From NCBI GenBank assembly GCA_937916075.1, contig CALGHW010000184.1:1-5100 (forward strand): DNA of 5,100 nt, read 5' to 3'. Shown here in pieces: positions 1 to 5,100 of the stretch. Source of the DNA: an uncultured Prevotella sp. GTDB lineage: Bacteria > Bacteroidota > Bacteroidia > Bacteroidales > Bacteroidaceae. Numbering within the stretch: position 1 is the stretch's first letter; each line of letters starts with the position of its first letter. A program made the translations under genes and the position numbers. Under the pieces are notes generated by a model. It saw nothing but the letters and a program-made list of their open reading frames with translations, had not been told where the DNA came from and searched no databases.

Positions 1-1022
1 TGAAAGAGGCCGGGCGACAGGTGGCCGACATCATGCGCCACACGGAGGGACTCACCTTAGTGCGCACCAATTATGAGGAACCCACACCGGGCATCCGCAT
101 CACACCCGACGCGACAGAGGCCGACCGACTGGGCCTCAACAAGACACTGCTGTCGGCCGACCTGGCCGTACACTACGGCGACGGACTGCCCGTGACCACG
201 ATGTGGGAGGGCGACTATCCGGTGAGCGTCGTGCTGAAGTCGGAACGGACGGACAGCAACGCCACCCAGTCGCTGGCCAGTGAGTATATACCCGTCGTAG
301 GCGGCACGCAGGCCGTGCCGCTGCGCCAGGTGGCCGACGTGCGCCCCGACTGGACCGACGGGTGTATCGTGCGGCGCAACGGGGTGCGCACCCTCTCGGT
401 GGTGGCCGAGCCCATGCGGGGCTACAACGCCGACCGGCTCACCGAACAGGTGCGACAGGAGGTGAAACGGCTGAAGCTGCCCGCCTCGCTGACCGTGAAC
501 ACGGGCGGCATGTATGAAAAGGACGGCGAGACCCTGCCCATGGTGGCCTCGGGCGTGGTGGTGGCCGTCGTCATCATCTTCTTCATCCTGCTGTTCCACT
601 TCAAGCGCATCAGTCTGGCCCTGGTCAATCTCTCGGCCATGGCCCTGTGTGTGTTTGGCGCGGCCGTGGGCCTGGTGGTCACGGGCTACGACGTGAGCAT
701 CACCTGCATCTTGGGACTGGTGAGCCTGATGGGCATCCTGGTGCGCAACGGCATCATCATGCTCGACTATGCCGAGGAGCTGCGGCGCGACGAGAACATG
801 ACCGTGCGACAGGCCGCCCAGCACGCCGGCGAGCGCCGTATGCGCCCCATCTTCCTCACCTCGGCGGCCGCCAGCGTGGGTGTGCTGCCCATGATGATGG
901 AGAACGACACCCTGTGGTCGCCCATGGGAGCCGTCATCTTCTTCGGCACGCTCATCTCGATGGTGCTCATCGCCACGGTGTTGCCCGTGGTTTACTGGAT
1001 GGCGTTTGACAAAAGAAAGTAA
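1..1022 (+). CDS. RND-family efflux transporter permease subunit, C-terminal part (5' truncated by window edge)
   Basis: This is the C-terminal third of an inner-membrane, proton-driven RND pump (AcrB/HAE1-like). Such pumps work with a periplasmic adaptor and an outer-membrane channel to expel drugs or other small molecules. The frame is open from the first complete codon at base 3, so the GTG at base 21 is not a real start. Counting from base 3, residues 1 to about 175 fit the late porter and docking subdomains. Five hydrophobic segments follow at about 181-200, 203-228, 231-256, 281-299 and 309-335, matching TM8-TM12 of AcrB. The segment GILVRNGIIMLDYAEE aligns with the AcrB stretch holding Lys940, with Arg248 here in that position. 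RRMRPIFLTSAAASVGVLP matches the conserved start of TM11. The stop is TAA at 1020-1022. About 340 of a usual 1000-1050 residues are visible. Partner genes, if adjacent, must lie upstream. The substrate cannot be inferred. A CusA-type metal pump is less likely given the TM10 motif. Confidence 0.93.
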   Translation, partial: KEAGRQVADIMRHTEGLTLVRTNYEEPTPGIRITPDATEADRLGLNKTLLSADLAVHYGDGLPVTTMWEGDYPVSVVLKSERTDSNATQSLASEYIPVVGGTQAVPLRQVADVRPDWTDGCIVRRNGVRTLSVVAEPMRGYNADRLTEQVRQEVKRLKLPASLTVNTGGMYEKDGETLPMVASGVVVAVVIIFFILLFHFKRISLALVNLSAMALCVFGAAVGLVVTGYDVSITCILGLVSLMGILVRNGIIMLDYAEELRRDENMTVRQAAQHAGERRMRPIFLTSAAASVGVLPMMMENDTLWSPMGAVIFFGTLISMVLIATVLPVVYWMAFDKRK

Positions 1023-1033
1023 ATCTAAAAAAA

Positions 1034-1079
1034 ATGGAAATACGGATAAGTGTGTCTTGCCACTTATCCGTATTTCCAT
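1034..1079. terminator. Perfect 19-bp inverted repeat (terminator-like hairpin) between RND gene and lyase-like gene
   Basis: Bases 1034-1052 are exactly complementary to 1061-1079, with an 8-base loop (TGTCTTGC). The hairpin lies 12 bases after the RND stop codon and 29 bases before the next start. Seven A residues (1027-1033) precede it and ATAAAAAAG follows it. A T-tract therefore follows the stem only when it is read on the minus strand. On the plus strand, where the upstream gene ends, the expected U-tract is missing. It may still stop or stabilise the 3' end of the RND mRNA, block antisense transcription, or act in the 5' leader of the next gene. The sequence alone does not decide between these. 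Confidence 0.7.
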
Positions 1080-1108
1080 ATAAAAAAGTATAACCTAAAC
1101 TCTTTTCA

Positions 1109-3883
1109 ATGAATATGACTCATCCTTACCTACAACGACTGCTGGTGGCCACCGCACTGACCACAGCGGCCTTTACCGCCACCTTCGGACAGACTACCGA
1201 CCGCGGCTTTATCCATCCGGGCGCCCTGCACACGCAAGCCGACTTTGACCGCATCAAGGCGATGCTCGACGCTGGCGACGCCACCATTACCGCCGCTTAC
1301 AACAAACTGGCCAACAACGAGTATTCACAGGCCACCGTGAAGACCTATCCCACCGAGAAAATCATCCGCGGCGGCGGAAGCGGTGAAAACTATATGAACG
1401 CGGCACGCGGAGCGGCCATGGCCTACCAGAACGCCCTGCGCTGGAAAATAAAAGGCACCAAGGCCAATGCGGACAACGCGGTGACGATACTCAACAGCTG
1501 GGCACGCACCTGCAAGGCCGTGGGAGGCGACTCCAACCAGTCGCTGGCCGCCGGACTCTACGGCTATGCCTTCGCCAACGCCGCCGAGCTGATGCGCGAC
1601 TATGAGGGATGGAACAAGGAGGATTTCGAGGCCTTCAAGAAATGGATTCTCGATGTGTGGTACCCGCGCAGCGTGGACTTCCTGCGCCGGCGCCATGACA
1701 CCTGGGGGAATGGCACACCGGGACACTACTGGTCCAACTGGGGACTGTGCAACGCCATCGCCCTGATGTCGTACGGCATCCTCTGCGACGACGTGTTTAT
1801 CTACAACCAAGGCGTGTCATTCTATGAGCTGGACCAGGTGGGCTCCTGGAAGGCTGAACGCACCGCGCCCATCGACAATGACGGACTGACAGAGTTTATC
1901 GGCAACCTCGTGCCTGCCGTGGCCCAAGACGCCCGCGGCCCCTATGGCTACCTCGGACAGATGCAGGAGTCGGGACGCGACCAGGGACACGCCCTGATGG
2001 CCGCCGGACTGGCCACCGACCTCTGCCAGATAGGCTGGAACCAGGGCGACGACCTCTTCTCGCTGAAGGACAACCGCCTGGCCGCCGGACTGGAGTTTGT
2101 GGCCGCCTACAACAGCGGGACCGACGACCTGCCCTGGACTGAATACTGGTATCACGACGTGCGCACAGCCTACAACAACTCCTGGAAACAGACGGCCCCC
2201 AACGCCGGCGGACGCGGACAGTTCCGCCCCTACTGGGACCGCATCATCGGACACTATGAGGGCGTGAAAGGCGTGAGCATGAAATTCGCCCACCTGATGC
2301 GCGACAAGGAACCGATAGACAACGGCGGCGGCGCCTACGGACAGACCAGCGGCGGATTTGACCACATGGGATTCTCGACCCTGACCTGCTACCGGCCGAA
2401 GATTGAGGCCGACAAGGTGCCCACACGCATCATCCCCGCCATCGTGTACAACAAGAAGACGTATGCGGAACAGAGTGTCATGGGCGGCACGGTGAACCCC
2501 TACAACACCACCAACGCCACCACCCTACCCAAAGGCAGCCAACTGACCCTCTGCCCCTCACTGCCCGACAGCGTGAGCGACACGGGCAAGTGGAAATGGA
2601 GCACCGGAGCCACCACCAAGAATCTGGACATCACGGCCGACAGCAGCCACATCTACCGTGTGACCTATACCAACGACAAGGGCGTGGAGAGCACACAGAT
2701 GTTCAGCATCGCCGTGAAGGGAGACTGCAGCGAGGAGACCCTGACACCTTATGTGACTATCAACGGCACCACCACCAACGACACCATCGTCAACGTGATA
2801 CCCAAGAAGGGATTTACCCTCGGCGTGAACGGCAAGGCCGGATGGGGCAGCTACAAGTGGAACACGGGAGAGACGACTTCCAGCATCGACATCGCCTTCC
2901 TGAACACCGACCGCACCTACACCCTGACCTATACCACACAGGGCGGACGGACGGAGAAGGTGAACTTCCACGCCCATGTGCTCAACCTCTCGCCCAGCCT
3001 GACGGTAAACAACGGGAAGGCTATCTACACCGACACTTATATCGCCAAGCAGGGCGACAACATCACCCTCAAGCCAGTGTGCCGACAGATTGGGGGCACG
3101 TGGTCGTGGAGCGACGGCAGCACCAACCAGTATGTGACCATCGAAAAAATACAGCACACCTCCAAGCTGACCGTCACCTACGACCTGGACGGTGAGAAGG
3201 AACAGCTCGACTTTGCGGTATACCTCCCCGTAAGCGGCGCCAAGACCATCGCCGACGGCACCTATTACATCAAGGATGTGGCCAACGGCAAATACCTGAC
3301 CAACGACGGTTCGATGACACCGGTCTTCACGGATGAAAAGGAAGAGGAGGACGCCTCACAGGTGTGGAGCATCACCAAGGACGGTGAACGCTATAAAATC
3401 GTATCGACACTGGATGACAAGTTTCTGAACGAATATGGCGTGTTCTCGTCGAATCCTTACTATACGTCGTGGAACTCCTACTCGCTCTTCGGCGTGGAGG
3501 ACGGCGACCTGTACAGCATCCGCAACGGCGGCAGCGCCGGCACCGCCTACTGGACCATCAACAGCGATGGGACTATCAACGGCAAAGGAAGCACATCCTT
3601 GACGGACTACCCTTTTATGCTGGTGCCCATCCTGACCACGGGCATACAGACACCCCGCAAGGACAGACAGAACCTCGACATCCGGCTGCAAAACAAGCTG
3701 CTGACGGTACGTGGCGGCAAGGGGACGACCAGCGCCACCCTATATGACGCCCAGGGGGCCGTTGTCGGCCGGACACAGGGCACCGACATGGTAGCCCTGC
3801 ACATGGACCAACTGCCCCACGGACTCTATATCGCCAAAGTACAGACACCGAACGGCAGTTTGACACGCAAGATCATCTGGTAA
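1109..3883 (+). CDS. Secreted alginate-lyase-family-like multidomain protein with T9SS sorting domain
   Basis: This is a complete 924-residue protein. Residues 1-28 form a type I signal peptide (Arg10, then a hydrophobic core LLVATALTTAAFTATFG). There is no lipobox Cys, so it is not a lipoprotein. Residues about 33-430 resemble the helical alginate lyase family (PF05426; PL5/PL38-like toroids), which cleave uronic-acid polysaccharides by beta-elimination. Candidate active-site motifs are GHYWSNWG (205-212) and QESGRDQGH (286-294), whose Arg290 and His294 would play the roles of the conserved Arg and Tyr/His of the family. This assignment is by analogy. Three tandem beta-rich repeats follow (about 442-707), then a ricin/trefoil-like region (about 714-840) and a T9SS type A sorting domain (about 854-924). 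The start at 1109 directly precedes the signal peptide; an ATG two codons later is possible. There is no Shine-Dalgarno sequence, as is usual in Bacteroidota, and I found no clear TAnnTTTG promoter box. The exact substrate is unknown: alginate, glucuronan or another uronate polymer are all possible. The gene stands alone, without SusC/SusD neighbours. Confidence 0.85.
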   Translation: MNMTHPYLQRLLVATALTTAAFTATFGQTTDRGFIHPGALHTQADFDRIKAMLDAGDATITAAYNKLANNEYSQATVKTYPTEKIIRGGGSGENYMNAARGAAMAYQNALRWKIKGTKANADNAVTILNSWARTCKAVGGDSNQSLAAGLYGYAFANAAELMRDYEGWNKEDFEAFKKWILDVWYPRSVDFLRRRHDTWGNGTPGHYWSNWGLCNAIALMSYGILCDDVFIYNQGVSFYELDQVGSWKAERTAPIDNDGLTEFIGNLVPAVAQDARGPYGYLGQMQESGRDQGHALMAAGLATDLCQIGWNQGDDLFSLKDNRLAAGLEFVAAYNSGTDDLPWTEYWYHDVRTAYNNSWKQTAPNAGGRGQFRPYWDRIIGHYEGVKGVSMKFAHLMRDKEPIDNGGGAYGQTSGGFDHMGFSTLTCYRPKIEADKVPTRIIPAIVYNKKTYAEQSVMGGTVNPYNTTNATTLPKGSQLTLCPSLPDSVSDTGKWKWSTGATTKNLDITADSSHIYRVTYTNDKGVESTQMFSIAVKGDCSEETLTPYVTINGTTTNDTIVNVIPKKGFTLGVNGKAGWGSYKWNTGETTSSIDIAFLNTDRTYTLTYTTQGGRTEKVNFHAHVLNLSPSLTVNNGKAIYTDTYIAKQGDNITLKPVCRQIGGTWSWSDGSTNQYVTIEKIQHTSKLTVTYDLDGEKEQLDFAVYLPVSGAKTIADGTYYIKDVANGKYLTNDGSMTPVFTDEKEEEDASQVWSITKDGERYKIVSTLDDKFLNEYGVFSSNPYYTSWNSYSLFGVEDGDLYSIRNGGSAGTAYWTINSDGTINGKGSTSLTDYPFMLVPILTTGIQTPRKDRQNLDIRLQNKLLTVRGGKGTTSATLYDAQGAVVGRTQGTDMVALHMDQLPHGLYIAKVQTPNGSLTRKIIW
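2432..3229 (+). repeat. Three tandem Ig-like/beta-sandwich repeats within the lyase-like protein
   Basis: Residues about 442-538, 545-624 and 628-707 of the preceding CDS align with one another. Each has a Lys/Gly-rich turn (PKGSQLTL, PKKGFTLGV, AKQGDNITL), then an aromatic-x-Trp core (WKWSTGATT at 495-503, YKWNTGETT at 582-590, WSWSDGSTN at 665-673). Next comes a strand of the form LDI/IDI/VTI, then a strand ending in VTYT, LTYT or VTYD, a Gly turn, and a final strand ending the unit. The core Trp residues are 87 and 83 residues apart. Such modules commonly serve as spacers or glycan-contact domains in secreted Bacteroidota enzymes. Thr/Asn-rich stretches (NTTNATT, NGTTTND) mark the start of the first two units. 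The copies are diverged, so this is an old duplication. Confidence 0.75.
3248..3628 (+). other. Ricin/beta-trefoil-like region of the lyase-like protein
   Basis: Residues about 714-840 begin DGTYYIKDVANGKYLTNDG and continue with QVWSITKDGERYKIVS and further short aromatic strands, then YSIRNGG and YWTINSDGTINGKGS. The pattern of YYI...GKYL...W.I...YKI recurs in ricin-type beta-trefoil and related carbohydrate-binding folds. It is a plausible binding module, but the QxW signature is not repeated cleanly three times. The fold call is therefore an inference. Confidence 0.5.
3668..3880 (+). other. T9SS type A C-terminal sorting domain
   Basis: Residues about 854-924 end the lyase-like protein. 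They show the typical pattern of this domain: a strand LLTVRG, then ATLYDAQGAVVGR, then MDQLPHGLYIAKV and a final strand LTRKIIW at the extreme C-terminus. In the family this domain directs Sec-exported proteins through the outer membrane by the type IX system. It is then usually removed as the protein is anchored to surface lipopolysaccharide or released. It implies that the enzyme acts on the cell surface or outside the cell and that the host has a T9SS. Confidence 0.85.
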
Positions 3884-3900
3884 GGAAACAGGACAAAAAG

Positions 3901-3954
3901 AAATGCGAGAGCGGGAGCCATGACAAGTTTGTCATGGCTCCCGCTCTCGCATTT
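3901..3954. terminator. Bidirectional rho-independent terminator between convergent genes
   Basis: Bases 3901-3924 are perfectly complementary to 3931-3954, giving a G+C-rich 24-bp stem with a 6-base loop (AAGTTT). On the plus strand the stem ends in TTTT (3952-3955). On the minus strand the complement of ACAAAAAG (3893-3900) supplies a T-run. It lies 17 bases after the stop of the lyase-like gene and 40 bases past the stop of mutS2, so one hairpin can end both converging transcripts. Nothing else is evident in the gap 3884-3994. Confidence 0.9.
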
Positions 3955-3994
3955 TCCGGATGAAATCCTTTGTCTCGCTTATAAGTAGGTCGGC

Positions 3995-5100
3995 CTAATC
4001 CAAATCGACCACGGTGATGCCGGCCCCGCCAAACTGGACGTGCTCGTCGCGGAAGGAAGCCACATTGGGCACGGTAGCCAGATACTGGCGGATAAGCTGG
4101 CGGAGAATACCCGTGCCCGTGCCATGGAGAATACGCACCCGGGGCATGCCCACGAGGATGGCGTCATCAATGAAATAGGTGACGGCATTCAAGGCCTCAT
4201 CTCCCCGCATACCGCGCACGTCGAGGTCTTGGTGGAAATTCAGTTTACGGTTGTCTATCGTCTCCCGCGTCTGCCGGCCCATGGCCTGCACAAAGGTCTT
4301 GGCCTCCTGCTGCTTGGGCTTGTCGGCACGCTCCAGGCGGTCGGCCCTCATCTTGGTCTTCATGTCACCAAAGATGACGGTGGCCATCTTCCCTTCCAGG
4401 CTCTCGATGGTGCCCACCGTGGTAAGGCCCTTGATGCGCACCGTGTCGCCCGTAGCCAACGGAGCCTGGGCCACCGGACGCTGGACGGCCTTGGCCTGCA
4501 GGGCCGGAGCGGCCTTCTGTTCGGTTTTCTCCTTCTTGCGCTTCTCCCGGCGCTCCTTGCGCTCCTGTATCTGCTTTATCTTCTTGGCTATCAGTTCGTC
4601 GTTGGCCTTGGTGTCTATTTCCAACACCTCCTCCTTGAAGGTCTTCAGCTCCTCACGCACCCGCTTGGTCTCCTCCTTCTCAGCTTGGCTCTCACGAATC
4701 TCGCGGATGGCATTCTCTATCTTGCGGTTGCTCTCCTTGAATAGCTCCTCGGCCTGCTCCTTGGCCCGGCGCAGGATGTCCTTCCGGCTCTGCTCCAGCT
4801 CCTTCAGGTCGGCCTCATACTTGGCTATCTTCTGCTCAAGCGTCTTCTCATGCTGATGGATGGTCTGGCGTTTTCCCTCCCAGTAGCGCTTGTCGCGGAC
4901 AATGTCCTGGAGATACTTGTCGCTCTGGATATAGTCAGAGCCCACTATCTCAGAGGCGTCACGGATAACCTCCTCGGGAATGCCCGTCTTGCGGGCTATC
5001 TCGATGGCAAACGAACTGCCGGGGCGACCGATGGCCAGCATAAACAGGGCCCGCATCTCATGACGGTCATAGAGCATGGCTCCGTTGACCACCCCCTCAT
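3995..5100 (-). CDS. mutS2: Endonuclease MutS2, C-terminal half (5' truncated by window edge)
   Basis: MutS2 is a cytoplasmic MutS-like ATPase with a C-terminal Smr domain. Family members are linked to suppressing recombination or to rescuing collided ribosomes, rather than to mismatch repair. The frame stays open to the window edge (EGVVNGAML...), so the GTG at 5092 is not the true start. Counting from that codon, residues 1-45 (NGAMLYD, then IGRPGSSFAIEIARKTGIP) are the end of the MutS ATPase domain. About 60-190 is a long charged coiled coil, and about 172-213 is a Lys/Arg-rich then Ala/Pro/Gln-rich linker. About 214-254 is a small beta-rich KOW-like segment (GDTVRIKGLTTVGTIESLEGK). About 285-365 is the Smr domain, with LDVRGMRGDEA (290-300), HGTGTGILR (323-331) and terminal GGAGITVVDLD. 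About 369 of a usual 780-830 residues are visible. The stop is TAG at 3997-3995. The gene converges on the lyase-like gene and shares its terminator. The Walker motifs lie outside the window. Confidence 0.96.
   Translation of the reverse strand, partial: EGVVNGAMLYDRHEMRALFMLAIGRPGSSFAIEIARKTGIPEEVIRDASEIVGSDYIQSDKYLQDIVRDKRYWEGKRQTIHQHEKTLEQKIAKYEADLKELEQSRKDILRRAKEQAEELFKESNRKIENAIREIRESQAEKEETKRVREELKTFKEEVLEIDTKANDELIAKKIKQIQERKERREKRKKEKTEQKAAPALQAKAVQRPVAQAPLATGDTVRIKGLTTVGTIESLEGKMATVIFGDMKTKMRADRLERADKPKQQEAKTFVQAMGRQTRETIDNRKLNFHQDLDVRGMRGDEALNAVTYFIDDAILVGMPRVRILHGTGTGILRQLIRQYLATVPNVASFRDEHVQFGGAGITVVDLD

Noticed and set aside
57..1079. A 340-codon open frame on the minus strand opposite the RND gene
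   Set aside because: It is His/Gly/Ala-rich with no recognisable motif, mirrors a well-supported membrane protein, and starts inside the hairpin. It is a shadow of G+C-rich codon use.
1023..1108. Possible Bacteroidota promoter (TTTG / TAnnTTTG) ahead of the lyase-like gene
   Set aside because: TATAACCT and TATTTC are present, but neither matches the -7 box, and no correctly spaced -33 box was found.
2500..2800. ACC-rich runs that look like microsatellite repeats
   Set aside because: They encode short Thr/Asn linkers in frame, vary in sequence, and are too short and irregular for a phase-variable tract.
1325..3157. Several minus-strand open frames of 160-200 codons opposite the lyase-like gene
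   Set aside because: All lie wholly inside a complete, domain-consistent gene, have low-complexity compositions and show no motif or initiation signal.
2590..3195. A 201-codon plus-strand frame overlapping the repeat region
   Set aside because: The translation is dominated by Gln, His and Arg, which is typical of a shifted reading of Thr/Asn/Asp-rich codons. The main frame shows clear repeats.
1034..3954. The two long perfect inverted repeats at 1034 and 3901 flanking the lyase-like gene as ends of a mobile element
   Set aside because: They share no sequence with each other, no transposase or target duplication is visible, and the second one fits a normal bidirectional terminator.
4040..4856. 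Plus-strand open frames with Leu-rich or Ser-rich, membrane-like translations
   Set aside because: They are antisense readings of the MutS2 coiled coil, whose Lys/Glu codons read as Leu/Phe/Ser on the other strand. MutS2 identity is strong.

Overview
The window looks like chromosomal DNA from a fairly G+C-rich member of the Bacteroidota, most likely a Prevotella-like or related T9SS-bearing species. The evidence is a C-terminal type IX secretion (T9SS) sorting domain on the central gene, the lack of a clear Shine-Dalgarno sequence before its start, and MutS2 and RND proteins whose sequence resembles Bacteroidota versions. The genus is an inference from style, not from a marker gene.

Layout, left to right. 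(1) Bases 1-1022, plus strand: the last third of an RND-type efflux pump inner-membrane subunit, whose 5' part lies outside the window. (2) Bases 1023-1108: a short spacer dominated by a perfect 19-bp hairpin whose T-tract lies on the minus-strand side only. (3) Bases 1109-3883, plus strand: a complete 924-residue secreted multidomain protein. It has a signal peptide, an alginate-lyase-like (alpha/alpha) catalytic region, three tandem beta-sandwich-like repeats, a ricin/beta-trefoil-like region and a T9SS sorting domain. (4) Bases 3884-3994: a convergent intergenic gap with a perfect 24-bp hairpin that has T-tracts on both sides, a good bidirectional terminator. (5) Bases 3995-5100, minus strand: the C-terminal half of MutS2, with the end of the ATPase domain, coiled coil, basic linker, KOW-like segment and Smr nuclease domain. 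Its 5' end lies beyond the right edge.

The three genes do not form one pathway. The efflux pump gene ends its own operon. The lyase-like gene appears to be a single transcription unit, with no SusC/SusD, sulfatase or other polysaccharide-utilisation genes visible beside it. mutS2 converges on it from the other side. The most interesting object is the lyase-like protein: its substrate cannot be read from the sequence, and its accessory half (over 400 residues) looks built for binding or display. I found no CRISPR array, tRNA, rRNA, insertion sequence or clearly new system here.
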